In this document: positions 54,553 through 63,679 of the stretch, piece by piece
Layout: every line of letters starts with the position of its first letter
How positions within the stretch are numbered: position 1 is the stretch's first letter
NCBI GenBank assembly: GCA_036560485.1
Contig: DATBRC010000015.1
Location: 1 to 64,000 of the forward strand
DNA length: 64,000 nt
From: DATBRC01 sp036560485
Lineage (GTDB): Bacteria > Pseudomonadota > Gammaproteobacteria > Burkholderiales > Burkholderiaceae_D
Reading direction: 5' to 3'
The notes under the pieces: model-generated
The model's database searches: none
What the model was told of the DNA's origin: nothing
The model's input: only the letters and a program-made list of their open reading frames with translations
Made by a program: the position numbers and the translations under genes

Positions 54553-55416
54553 CTATTTATGCAATTGCCGATAGAGGTGTATCACTTCCGGTGGCAGTGT
54601 TTGTCGTCTCTTGATGACCCAGGGTAATGCTCGCATTGCGCTAAAGAAGCCGGCGCTGAAAACATGACTTTGATAAGCGCTGCGCAAAATACGAAATGTC
54701 TGCTGTAATGCCAACAGAAATGGCAGGCGCATCCACGCAACCCATAACGCATTGCGGATCAGGATTTTTTTGCGTCCATCCACATTGCGTTGTAGCGACG
54801 GATAATGATGCACAACCAATTGGGGGACATAGACAATATGCCACCCGTTGGCGGCCAAGTCCAAAGTCAGCAAGTCTTCTTCACCGCCAATAAAGAATTT
54901 TGGCTCATAGCCACCGGCTTCGATAAATGCCTGGCGACGGACGACCGAAGCACCGGCAAGGAAGCCCAGTAGCGCCGGTCCGGGCAAGTTTTCGGTTGGC
55001 AAAGGGCTGTGTGCCATCTCGATAGAAGTCGGATCCTCCTTGTTTTCCGGTCCTACAAGGACGCGCGCGCAGAGGACTGCAATGTTCGGATAGCTTTCCA
55101 TCAGTTCGATTGCTTTCACCAGCGAGCCTTCTTCCCACCATGTGTCGTCATCGCAAAATGCGACATACGGCGTCTGCACACGTTGTACGCCGATATTGCG
55201 TGCGGCCGCGCCAATGTTTTCTCTTAAAGAGATCAACTTCACTTGCGGAAAATGTGTTTTAACAAGCGTGGAAGTGAAATCGAAAGATGCGTTATCGACG
55301 ACGACGATTGCTGGCCGCTCCGGCAAGGCAAGCATTTTCTCAAGCGTGCGTTGCAATTCAGCGGATCGATTATGCGTCAGTACAACAACAGAAAGAAGTT
55401 GGCTAATGTCAGTCAT
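54553..55416 (-). CDS. Glycosyltransferase family 2
   Basis: The 287-residue protein is a GT-A transferase with VVVLTHNRSAELQRTL, the metal motif DDDTW and a conserved FIGGEEDLLTLDLAANGW region. It ends in a hydrophobic/basic stretch. It overlaps the PIG-L gene end by 8 bp if it starts at 55416 (alternative ATG 55437), so both are translated from one leftward message. The sugar is unknown. Confidence 0.88.
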   Translation of the reverse strand: MTDISQLLSVVVLTHNRSAELQRTLEKMLALPERPAIVVVDNASFDFTSTLVKTHFPQVKLISLRENIGAAARNIGVQRVQTPYVAFCDDDTWWEEGSLVKAIELMESYPNIAVLCARVLVGPENKEDPTSIEMAHSPLPTENLPGPALLGFLAGASVVRRQAFIEAGGYEPKFFIGGEEDLLTLDLAANGWHIVYVPQLVVHHYPSLQRNVDGRKKILIRNALWVAWMRLPFLLALQQTFRILRSAYQSHVFSAGFFSAMRALPWVIKRRQTLPPEVIHLYRQLHK

Positions 55417-56131
55417 GTGCCTTTGCTCCGCTGACATGTGCTTTCATAGGCGTAAGCCGCCACAATCGGTCACGTGCAAACGCATCGGCACAAGCATCAG
55501 AGACAGTTCTGGACAATGCCTGCAATTGGCTAGTGTAATTTTGCACAGCTTGTCGCTTTGCATGATACGCATTGTTATCGCAGGTTACGATAGGTGTAGC
55601 TTCAATTCTGGCATGCAGCAGCTCCGCCAATCTTTTTTGCAATGCACCCGCAATGCGCCAGTACAACGCGTCTTCATACATTAACCAATTTTTATCTATG
55701 TGATCGCGATAGCTCATCAGCATCGCTTGATGAACCAATATATGATCGGAATGGAACAGGCCTGCAGGAAATAAGATCGTTTCCGGTTTGTTGTCCTCGA
55801 TGATCTTTTGCAAGATCGACGACACGGCAAACATCGGCGGTGTGGCTTGATATTGACTATCGTAAAAATCGAGCCATAGCGGAACGGCTGCCAACATGTG
55901 CAGCGCGGCGTAATCTTCCTGCTTTCGCGCTGCAATCGCTTCTTCTGCATTCAGGAAGCCGGATGCAGCATCCCAATCCGTTAATTTGTTAAAGCCAGGC
56001 GGAGCGCCGCTAAATACAGTAACAACCAACGTACCCGCATACCGTGAAATCAACTCCCCGCACGAAAATACCGCGTCATCCAAATGAGGCGATACAACCA
56101 GCAGTTTTCCGAGAGAAGAGAGGGTATCCAA
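55409..56131 (-). CDS. PIG-L family N-acetylglucosaminyl-type deacetylase
   Basis: The 240-residue protein has the zinc motif SPHLDDAVFSCG (His-x-Asp-Asp) and the downstream His in LFHSDHILVHQA. Family members remove acetyl groups from GlcNAc in glycolipids or mycothiol-like compounds. Coupled with GT2 and near the glycan genes, it probably deacetylates a sugar in the surface glycan. The gene starts 304 bp before the DegP-like gene on the opposite strand. Confidence 0.87.
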   Translation of the reverse strand: MDTLSSLGKLLVVSPHLDDAVFSCGELISRYAGTLVVTVFSGAPPGFNKLTDWDAASGFLNAEEAIAARKQEDYAALHMLAAVPLWLDFYDSQYQATPPMFAVSSILQKIIEDNKPETILFPAGLFHSDHILVHQAMLMSYRDHIDKNWLMYEDALYWRIAGALQKRLAELLHARIEATPIVTCDNNAYHAKRQAVQNYTSQLQALSRTVSDACADAFARDRLWRLTPMKAHVSGAKAHD

Positions 56132-56434
56132 TTTTTCAATTCGCCTATAACGAAAGAGTTTTGATGGAATAGAGTAGAGATGCCTCCATCAAGAATATTC
56201 ACAATTGCGAAAATTGATTTGTGCTTTCTCAACTAAGATACGGAACAGGTTCCAGGATGAAAGTCAGCATGCAAAGATGAAATCAAAAAATGCCATAAGC
56301 AACTTTTCAAGTTGACGTTGACCCATGTCATAAGAAAGACATAAGTCACAAACAAGTGTGCGTATTTTCCATAAGCTACGGCATATCATCTCCCGATTAC
56401 TTGCGCTATCCTCTGCGTAGAAGAATGCCTATCC
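56132..56434. other. Divergent promoter region of PIG-L and DegP-like genes
   Basis: About 300 bases, AT-rich, between two divergently transcribed genes. No palindrome or gene was recognised. Confidence 0.45.
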
Positions 56435-57889
56435 ATGATTAAATTTATCACTTCAGCTGTGCAGATTGGCCTATGTGCGGTGTTATTAAATGCCTGCTCG
56501 CCATCACCGCAGCCGGTTACGCCCAAAACAAATATGGCGCCGCAACCGTCTCAATCCAATAGCAATATGCCGGCCGCCGCGTTGCCTAATTTTGTCGCAT
56601 TGGTCAAACAGGACGGACCGGCTGTCGTCAATATCAGCACCACGCGCACGGTCAAAGAAAGCGGGGATGCGTTAGGTATTCCTGAGAACGACCCATTCTT
56701 TGAATTTTTCCGGCGTTTTATGCCGCCGGCAGGACCACAGGAATTCCAGGAGCATACGCTCGGCTCAGGATTTATCATCAGTAATGATGGCGACATTTTG
56801 ACGAATGCGCATGTGGCAATGGACTCTGACACAGTTACGGTAAAGCTTACCAACAAACGCGAATACAAGGCCAAGGTCATTGGAGTAGATCAGCGCACCG
56901 ATGTCGCACTGATTAAAATCGATGCGGCCAATTTACCGGCCGTGCAAATTGGCGATCCGTCAAAACTGGAAGTGGGCGAATGGGTCGCTGCAATTGGCGC
57001 GCCGTTCGGCTTTGAAAATAGCGTGACCGCCGGAATCGTCAGTGCAAAAGGCCGCTCGCTCCCGGATGGAAGTTTTGTGCCATTCATACAAACCGACGTG
57101 GCAGTTAATCCAGGGAATTCCGGCGGTCCTCTATTCAATATGCACGGAGAGGTCGTTGGCATCAATTCCCAAATATACAGCCGCACCGGCGGATTTATGG
57201 GCGTGTCGTTTGCCATTCCGATTGATATTGCAATGAATGTGGTCAAGCAATTGCGTACGTCCGGCAAAGTGACGCGCGGACGCATCGGCGTGCAGGCGCA
57301 GGAATTGACGGCAGAATTGGCGAAGTCATTCGGCTTGAAGGATATCAGTGGCGCACTTGTTGCGCTGGTTGAGAAGGGTAGTCCGGCAGACAAGGGCGGA
57401 ATACGTCCTGGCGATGTGATTCTCTCTTTCAATAACAAGCCAATTCAATCTGCGTCAGATTTGGCACTCACGGTGGCCAATACAAAACCCGGAACGACAG
57501 TGCCTGTTCAACTTTGGCGCAAAGGTGCGCCGCTTGGCTTGAATGTCACAGTGGCGGAAACGCCGCCGGATCATGCGCCGACTGCATCTGCGGCACAGCC
57601 GGAACAAATGCAGCCGAATCAGGCTGGCCTCGTATTGGGCGATTTGTCGGCAGATCAGCGTAAGCGCTTGAATATCAGCAGCGGAGTCGTGGTGCGTAGT
57701 GCAATCGGCGCAGCAATGCGTGCGGGCTTGCAGAGTGGTGACGTTATTCTGGCTGTGAACAATGTCCCGGTAGAAAATACAGCAATGCTGGATGCTCAAC
57801 TCAAGCAAAATGCCGGCAATACCGTTGCGCTTTTGGTGATGCGCGGTGATGTGACACTTTACCTTCCGCTGAGTTTGGCCGGCGGATAA
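56435..57889 (+). CDS. DegP/HtrA-like serine protease, predicted lipoprotein
   Basis: The 484-residue protein has a lipobox (LNAC, Cys21), a trypsin-like domain with catalytic triad His126 (TNAHV), Asp156 (DVALIKID) and Ser229 (NPGNSGGPLF), and two PDZ domains (about 285-370 and 395-480). It is a periplasmic quality-control protease of the DegP/DegQ type. A lipid anchor rather than a plain signal peptide is less usual in this family. It is monocistronic, next to a DUF4142 gene. Confidence 0.92.
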   Translation: MIKFITSAVQIGLCAVLLNACSPSPQPVTPKTNMAPQPSQSNSNMPAAALPNFVALVKQDGPAVVNISTTRTVKESGDALGIPENDPFFEFFRRFMPPAGPQEFQEHTLGSGFIISNDGDILTNAHVAMDSDTVTVKLTNKREYKAKVIGVDQRTDVALIKIDAANLPAVQIGDPSKLEVGEWVAAIGAPFGFENSVTAGIVSAKGRSLPDGSFVPFIQTDVAVNPGNSGGPLFNMHGEVVGINSQIYSRTGGFMGVSFAIPIDIAMNVVKQLRTSGKVTRGRIGVQAQELTAELAKSFGLKDISGALVALVEKGSPADKGGIRPGDVILSFNNKPIQSASDLALTVANTKPGTTVPVQLWRKGAPLGLNVTVAETPPDHAPTASAAQPEQMQPNQAGLVLGDLSADQRKRLNISSGVVVRSAIGAAMRAGLQSGDVILAVNNVPVENTAMLDAQLKQNAGNTVALLVMRGDVTLYLPLSLAGG

Positions 57890-58117
57890 TATAAAAATAA
57901 GTGCGTATCAATTTAAAACGATTCAACTATTTTATAAAAATCAGTATTGCATAGCGTACTTAATTCAATTTCACATTTCAATTTAACGGCGCGTGTCTGT
58001 TTTTCTCTTCGATGTTTGATTCATCTCATCAGCCATTATAAATATAAAGTCTATGGTAAGAGCGGACTTTGCCCTGCTATTGAAAAGGCAAAGAATTCAA
58101 AATTTAATAAGAGGAAA

Positions 58118-58663
58118 ATGATGAAAAATATTTTCAAAGGCATTACCGCGAGCATGCTTTTTGTCGCGGCCAGTTCGTTTGCACAAGCTCCTGCTGCATC
58201 GGCACCATCCGCAACGCCAAATGACGCGCAAATTGCAGAAATTGCTGTTACTGCAAACAACGTTGACATCAATGCAGGCAAAGTAGCCAAATCAAAAGCA
58301 AAAAGTAAGGATGTGAAGGATTTTGCACAGGAAATGATTACCGACCACACTGATGCCAACAAAAAAGCTGCAGCGCTGGTCCATAAGCTGAAAATCAAAC
58401 CTGAGGAAAGCGCAGACAGCAAAGGCATGAAGGATGAAGGCGCAGCAGCGTTGAAGAAAATCAAGGGACTGAAAGGTGATGAATTCGATAAAGCCTATAT
58501 CGACAATGAAGTGATGTTCCATCAGCAGGTATTGGATGCATTGGACAAGACATTGATCCCCGATGCAAAAAATCCCGATTTGAAGAACTTGCTGACCACC
58601 ATACGTCCAGTCATTGATAATCATCTCCAACATGCGAAGAAGATTCAAGCATCAATGAAATAA
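58118..58663 (+). CDS. DUF4142-family periplasmic protein
   Basis: The 181-residue protein has a signal peptide (cleavage after SFAQA, about residue 22) and a helical DUF4142 domain: VAKSKAKSKDVKDFAQEMI, DHTDANKKAA and FDKAYIDNEVMFHQQVLDAL. Members resemble ferritin-like four-helix bundles and are often stress-related; the function is unknown. The ATG at 58118 follows GAGGA; a longer upstream frame to 57947 is AT-rich and non-protein-like. Confidence 0.87.
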   Translation: MMKNIFKGITASMLFVAASSFAQAPAASAPSATPNDAQIAEIAVTANNVDINAGKVAKSKAKSKDVKDFAQEMITDHTDANKKAAALVHKLKIKPEESADSKGMKDEGAAALKKIKGLKGDEFDKAYIDNEVMFHQQVLDALDKTLIPDAKNPDLKNLLTTIRPVIDNHLQHAKKIQASMK

Positions 58664-58876
58664 ATCCGGCTGAAATTTTTACCAAATGAATCACGCAGTC
58701 CGCATGCGGCAAAGGCAAGGGGTTGCGGCAAACGGCATCGCGTGGTTCGTTGATCGATCTGCCCGATTCATCTGATCGGAAACTATATAAGCAGCGTAGT
58801 GTCCATCTAGTGTCCTTATTCTTACACATGCCTTAAATCGAATTTTTTAGTATTCACACACCAAAACCAAGGAAAT

Positions 58877-60286
58877 ATGATGCTTGATAATCGTCTTTCC
58901 AGTGGCACGTACGCTAGTTTTCAATCTGATTCGCCATCTGCCGCCAATAAGCCGGCCGCAAAGAAAACACATCTTCCTCATCGAATCGTCATCGTAGGGG
59001 GAGGCGCCGGAGGTTTGGAATTGGCGACCCAATTGGGCAATACATTGGGCGCAAAGGGCCGCGCACAAATTATATTGGTGGATCGCCAGGCGACGCATTT
59101 ATGGAAACCGCTACTGCATGAGGTTGCAGCAGGCAGCATTGACGCAAACACCAATCAGCTGGAGTATGTCGCGCAGGCACGTTGGCATCATTTTGTGTTT
59201 CAACAAGGCGAGCTGATGGATATTGACCGTCTCCAAAAAGCGATTCTTGTGGCGCCGGTTCTGGATGAAGAAGGCGTGGAAATTCTGCCGGAGCGCGCAA
59301 TCGAATATGACACGCTGGTTTTGGCAATAGGAAGTGTGACCAATTTTTTCGGTGTGGAGGGTGCGGCGGAACATGCGATTGCGGTGGATACCGTAAATCA
59401 GGCTGAGCGCTTTCGTCATCGGCTGATTGCAGCCTGCATGCGATCACAGAATCATTTGGGTGAATACGCCAATCAGGAGCATCGACAGGTCAATATTGTC
59501 ATCATAGGCGGTGGTGCGACCGGAGTGGAACTTTCAGCCGAGCTGCGCAATACCGCACAAGTTCTCGGCGCCTATGGATTGCATCATCTCGATCCGCGGC
59601 ACGATATTCGCATCACATTGATTGAAACAGGGCCGCGGATTCTAGGTCCGCTACCGGAACGTGTCGCCAACGAAACGGCAAAATTATTGCATGGGTTGGA
59701 TATTGAGATCCTGACCGGCGAAAGAGTCACGCGCGTGGAAGAACATTCGGTCATGACAGCCGGCGGAAAATCCTTGCCGAGCGATATCACAGTATGGGCG
59801 GGAGGTATCCAGATTCCCAAGGTGTTGACGTATATTGGCCTGCCAGTCAATAAACTGGGACAAGTCATCGTAAGACAAACGTTGCAAACGGAAATTGATC
59901 CGGATATTTTTGCTTTTGGAGATTGCGCCAGTTGCCCCTGGCCGGAAAAAAATACCAAGGTCCCGCCGCGTGCACAAGCGGCACATCAGCAGGCAAAATT
60001 CTTGTATCACGCGCTGCAACGCCGACTTTCAGGGCAGGCTATTCCCAATTTTCGTTATCACGATCAAGGTTCACTGATATCGCTGAGCCGGTTTAATGCG
60101 GTTGGTAATTTAATGGGTAAGCTGATTGGACGCAGTGTGCTGATTGAAGGGAAGATCGCGCGCTTGCTTTATGTTTCCTTATACCGCACGCATTTAATCG
60201 CGTTGAATGGTGTTGTGCGGACGGCACTCGACACGATTGCAATGTGGCTGCGTCAGAAAAACGCACCACGCGTCAAATTGCACTGA
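58877..60286 (+). CDS. ndh: Type II NADH dehydrogenase (NDH-2)
   Basis: The 469-residue protein has two Rossmann motifs, IVGGGAGGLELATQLG for FAD (about residue 37) and IIGGGATGVELSAEL for NADH, plus the FAD-ending motif FAFGDCASCPW and the quinone-site neighbourhood AQAAHQQAKFL. NDH-2 passes electrons from NADH to quinone without pumping protons. A weak hydrophobic C-terminal helix may associate with the membrane. AAGGAAAT precedes the ATG. It is monocistronic and followed by a palindromic element. Confidence 0.92.
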   Translation: MMLDNRLSSGTYASFQSDSPSAANKPAAKKTHLPHRIVIVGGGAGGLELATQLGNTLGAKGRAQIILVDRQATHLWKPLLHEVAAGSIDANTNQLEYVAQARWHHFVFQQGELMDIDRLQKAILVAPVLDEEGVEILPERAIEYDTLVLAIGSVTNFFGVEGAAEHAIAVDTVNQAERFRHRLIAACMRSQNHLGEYANQEHRQVNIVIIGGGATGVELSAELRNTAQVLGAYGLHHLDPRHDIRITLIETGPRILGPLPERVANETAKLLHGLDIEILTGERVTRVEEHSVMTAGGKSLPSDITVWAGGIQIPKVLTYIGLPVNKLGQVIVRQTLQTEIDPDIFAFGDCASCPWPEKNTKVPPRAQAAHQQAKFLYHALQRRLSGQAIPNFRYHDQGSLISLSRFNAVGNLMGKLIGRSVLIEGKIARLLYVSLYRTHLIALNGVVRTALDTIAMWLRQKNAPRVKLH

Positions 60287-60303
60287 CATAAGCAAAATCA
60301 ATC

Positions 60304-60466
60304 AGGACTTACGCATGCATTGAGTCCCTTCTCCCACATCAGTGGGAGAGGGCTAGGGTGAGGGCAGTATCGGCTACATTAAAGCATGTGCTCGAATGAA
60401 CGATTGTTTTCCCTCACCCAAACCCTCTCCCACTGATGTGGGAGAGGGAGTAACTGCATAAGCCCT
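60304..60466. repeat. Palindromic element with nested CTCCCAC hairpins
   Basis: The element begins with AGGACTTACGCA and ends with the near-complement TGCATAAGCCCT. Inside, two arms (60326-60365 and 60411-60450) are inverted copies, each itself a hairpin (CTCCCAC-atca-GTGGGAG). The outer end matches the 51475 element, but the interior is different. No coding capacity. Confidence 0.8.
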
Positions 60467-60482
60467 ATCAATATAAAAGAAA

Positions 60483-60520
60483 AAAGGCATCATCCCTTGT
60501 GAGATTGATGCCTTTGTTTT
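60483..60520. terminator. Bidirectional rho-independent terminator
   Basis: AAAGGCATCA pairs with TGATGCCTTT (stem 60483-60515). The plus strand continues GTTTTCC and the minus strand TTTTTTCTTTT, so it can stop transcripts from the NADH dehydrogenase and from the leftward CsbD gene. Confidence 0.8.
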
Positions 60521-60638
60521 CCAATTCCGCAATTTCAAGGTAGCGGTATGCTGTTAAAAATTGTGTGTTGAATTGAATTTACAGTACGACAGAAGTGGGG
60601 CAGAAAAATTAAATTCACGGTTATTTAAAACGTCAATT

Positions 60639-60818
60639 TTATTTTGTTGCATTCTTAACCCTTTGTGAAACATCGCCCATTCCTTTTTGAACCTTTCCTT
60701 CGGCTTGTTTTTCAAGACCTTTTGCTTGTTGTGTTTTGCTTCCCATTATCTTGCCAGCAGACTCCTGCACTTTTCCAGCGGCGTGTTTTGCAGTTCCTTT
60801 GATTTGATCTCTGTTCAT
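60639..60818 (-). CDS. CsbD-family stress protein, 59 aa
   Basis: The 59-residue frame (MNRDQIKGTAKHAAGKVQES, then AGKIMGSKTQQAKGLEKQAE and a basic end) has the repeated amphipathic pattern of CsbD proteins, which are small, hydrophilic and induced under general stress. GGAG stands before the ATG at 60818. It lies behind a bidirectional terminator and close to the PRC-barrel gene, another stress-associated protein. The function of CsbD is not known. Confidence 0.85.
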   Translation of the reverse strand: MNRDQIKGTAKHAAGKVQESAGKIMGSKTQQAKGLEKQAEGKVQKGMGDVSQRVKNATK

Positions 60819-61086
60819 GATGTGATCTCCAATGTAAAAATGAATGCGCTAATGAAAAAAATTTCTACACAAATATGGATAAAAGCGACCTGCTACTTCA
60901 CCCTTCTGAAATATAAAGGAAGGATTTCTTATAGAGCGATGAATTCTTATTTCAGTTCCACGTGTATTTAAAAAAACATTGCTGCTTCATCGCATCCAAT
61001 CTATGCCGATTAATGACAGGAAATGAAGACTTCATTGCTGATGTGAATCGACTGAAAGATATAAAACGCCTTCATGCTGTCAGCAT

Positions 61087-61117
61087 AAAAAAGAAAAGCC
61101 CTCATTGCGAGGGCTTT
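61087..61117 (-). terminator. Rho-independent terminator of the PRC-barrel gene
   Basis: AAAGCCCTC and GAGGGCTTT form a 9-bp stem with a 5-base loop (61095-61117). On the minus strand TTTTCTTTTTTAT follows, downstream of the PRC-barrel stop at 61169. Confidence 0.85.
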
Positions 61118-61168
61118 ACATTAAAAACATCGTTAAAACCATGGAAACCAATAGTGCGTAGTGTTAAC

Positions 61169-61600
61169 TTAATGTGAAACAGGTGTCGACGAGGATGGAG
61201 GATAGGGTGATCCGTAAAAGCTGTGGACCTGGCTTGCCCACGTTTCATCCGCCATATCAGGCCAATTGTCCTTATCAAATCCTGGTGCATTCTCCAGCAT
61301 CTGTTTTTCCACATCGAGTATAAAGCGCTCATTGGTCGTATCAAGCTTTAACGCATCAAACGGCACGGCAAAAAGCTTTTCCCCCATGCTAAAAACACCG
61401 CCGAATGACAGCACAGCGTATTCGACTTCGCCTGTTTGCATGTTCAACATGAACTCTTTAATGTCACCCAGTTTTTCATCATGCGAGTTATAAACATCTT
61501 CTCCAATCAGAGTATCTGCCCCCATAAGTCTCGGGCCTGGGCCGGCATGGCCCTTCTTGTATATGCCTAGTGCATCATTTGATATGTAACTCATATTCAT
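61169..61600 (-). CDS. PRC-barrel domain protein
   Basis: The 143-residue protein carries one PRC-barrel (about residues 20-105): GEDVYNSHDEKLGDIKEFML and EYAVLSFGGVFSMGEKLFAV. A short acidic/Pro-rich tail follows (DNWPDMADE). Such proteins in soil betaproteobacteria are often found next to CsbD, DUF4142 and similar stress proteins; the exact role is unknown. The gene is preceded by AAGGAG and closed by a strong terminator. Confidence 0.9.
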   Translation of the reverse strand: MNMSYISNDALGIYKKGHAGPGPRLMGADTLIGEDVYNSHDEKLGDIKEFMLNMQTGEVEYAVLSFGGVFSMGEKLFAVPFDALKLDTTNERFILDVEKQMLENAPGFDKDNWPDMADETWASQVHSFYGSPYPPSSSTPVSH

Positions 61601-61942
61601 CTCCTTTTAGGATAGAAACCGTCTATAAAAAATTCATAGCGAAATTTAGAGTTTATTCACTATTTGAAGTTCCAATACATCGCATTATTGATTCGGCACG
61701 ATTGTGAGGGGATTCGGTCAATGCTTCATCGTTCCGGATCAATAGTCCTTATTAAATTACGCATCGAAAAATATTGAAGCGGCTACGATGGTTATAAGAG
61801 AAAAGAGTAAGACCTTGAATGCGGATTGGAAACAGCAAAAAAATTTCAAATTCATGTAAGACGATTTTGGATGACCGCTGTCAAAAATGATGCATGAGAA
61901 TCGCTCTAGATTAGTGCAATCTTATCCTTGGACACATTACGT
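61601..61942. other. Intergenic region upstream of the PAS-GGDEF-EAL gene
   Basis: About 340 bases between divergent genes. A TTG at 61928 is in frame with the downstream gene, so the start there is uncertain. No further gene, repeat or terminator was seen. Confidence 0.45.
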
Positions 61943-63679
61943 ATGCTCCAGCGAAAATTGAAGTCGTCCCGTACCTCCTCCTCTGTCAAAACTACAGAAG
62001 AAGCAAATCCCGGCTTGCTGGATGCAATCTTTGCGTCTGCCACGGAATATGCATTGATCACAACGAACAAAGCAGGAAAAATTGCGACATGGAACAAAGG
62101 AGCAGAACTTGTTTTTGGTTATTCCGCGAAAGAAATTGTAGACAAACCGATTGCTGAAATTTTTACTGCAGAAGATCGAATCAATGGCGAAGCCGAGCGC
62201 GAGCTTGCCATGGCGCGTACTGCAGGGAGAAGCAGCGACCTTCGTTGGCATCAGCGCAAAGACGGTACTTGCTTTTGGGCAGATGGTGTCATGACACCGA
62301 TCAAAAATGCCGATAATGAGATCACCGGTTATCTGAAGATTCTGCGTGATGAAACCGAACGTAAATTAGCGCAGAACAAGCTCGAAGAGCTGGCCAGGAT
62401 CGATATCTTGACGGGCGTGGCGAATCGCGCCTCATTCCAGGAAAGATTGGCGGAAATGTCCGCGGCGGCATTGCGCAATCACGAATTACTCATACTGCAC
62501 CTGGTCGATCTGGATAATTTCAAGCAGGTTAACGATAAGTGGGGGCATCAGTGCGGTGATCGACTACTTCAACAAATGGTGCAACGTATGCGTGAAGTAT
62601 CGCGCAATACGGACTTTGTCGCGAGATTGGGTGGCGATGAATTTGTGATTCTTCAATCAGATGTGCAAGACCCGGAAAGTGGCGGCGCATTGGCGGAAAA
62701 GCTGGTTGATGCGTTATCCAGGCCCTATCATATCGACGGTCACGAAATCATGACTGGTGTCAGCATTGGGATCGCGCTTTTTCCTCAGGATGCTGCAAAT
62801 CCGGACCAGCTTTTACGAAAGGCCGATCTTGCGCTGTACAAGGTCAAGAATGGCGGCCGCAATGGTTATCACTATTTCTCGGAGCAGCTTGATACCGATG
62901 CACATAAAAAAGGACGCGTGCTTGCGGCACTTAAAAGTGCAGTGAAGTCGCATTTGTTTTGGCTTGAGTATCAGCCGGAAATCGATGCAGCGAGTGGCAG
63001 AACAGTCGCTGTGGAAGCACTGCTGCGGTGCCGTGATCCTTTGCTGGCCAGTTACAACATTGGGGAAATCATTGGGTTGGCTACCGAGAGCGGTTTGATG
63101 CCTGAAATCGGAATATGGGTAATGGCAGAGGCGTGTGCTCAGAGTAAAAAGTGGCGGGATGCAGGCCTGCCACATATCAAGATGTGCATTAATCTTTGTC
63201 CGCGAGAGTTGCAGGCTTCGGACTTCACCAAAAATGTCAGCGATATTCTGGAGCGCAGTAATTTATCGGCGCAAGACCTGGAAATAGAAATTACGGAGCA
63301 TGAAGTGTTTGAAAGTTCGGGCCAGAGTTCGGCGACCGTAGCGCATCTGCGATCGTTAGGGATATCGGTAGCCATTGATGATTTCGGCGCCGGCTATTCG
63401 TCATTGGGGAAGTTACGCAACCTTCCAATCGACAAACTGAAACTGGATCCATCATTTTTACGGAAAGTTCCATCCGACCCGGAAAGCTGTGCGTTCGTCA
63501 GCGCAATGATCAGCCTTGCACATACGATGAAGCTCGGTGTGATTGCAGAGGGTGTGGAATCTGCCGAGCAAGCTGCATTCTTTGAGCGGGAACATTGCGA
63601 TGCATTGCAGGGCAATTTTTTCAGCCCGCCGATGAAAGTGGGCGCGATGACTGATTGGTTGTCAAGACAACTGCATTGA
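61943..63679 (+). CDS. PAS-GGDEF-EAL c-di-GMP protein
   Basis: The 578-residue protein has a PAS domain with PAC (about residues 20-145; GYSAKEIVDKPIAEIFT), a GGDEF domain with active-site GGDEF and the I-site RNTD five residues before it, and an EAL domain with EALLR, NLCPREL, IDDFGAGYSSLGKL and a conserved Glu-Gly-Val-Glu end (AEGVESAEQ). Both catalytic motifs are intact, so net activity is not predictable. The start is ATG 61943; a TTG at 61928 is possible. It lacks membrane helices and is followed by a strong terminator. Confidence 0.92.
   Translation: MLQRKLKSSRTSSSVKTTEEANPGLLDAIFASATEYALITTNKAGKIATWNKGAELVFGYSAKEIVDKPIAEIFTAEDRINGEAERELAMARTAGRSSDLRWHQRKDGTCFWADGVMTPIKNADNEITGYLKILRDETERKLAQNKLEELARIDILTGVANRASFQERLAEMSAAALRNHELLILHLVDLDNFKQVNDKWGHQCGDRLLQQMVQRMREVSRNTDFVARLGGDEFVILQSDVQDPESGGALAEKLVDALSRPYHIDGHEIMTGVSIGIALFPQDAANPDQLLRKADLALYKVKNGGRNGYHYFSEQLDTDAHKKGRVLAALKSAVKSHLFWLEYQPEIDAASGRTVAVEALLRCRDPLLASYNIGEIIGLATESGLMPEIGIWVMAEACAQSKKWRDAGLPHIKMCINLCPRELQASDFTKNVSDILERSNLSAQDLEIEITEHEVFESSGQSSATVAHLRSLGISVAIDDFGAGYSSLGKLRNLPIDKLKLDPSFLRKVPSDPESCAFVSAMISLAHTMKLGVIAEGVESAEQAAFFEREHCDALQGNFFSPPMKVGAMTDWLSRQLH

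Noticed and set aside
57947..58117. N-terminal extension of the DUF4142 protein
   Set aside because: It is AT-rich and not protein-like; a signal peptide starts at 58118 after GAGGA.
60962..61177. Small plus-strand frame across the PRC-barrel terminator
   Set aside because: No ribosome-binding site, and it reads through a strong terminator stem.
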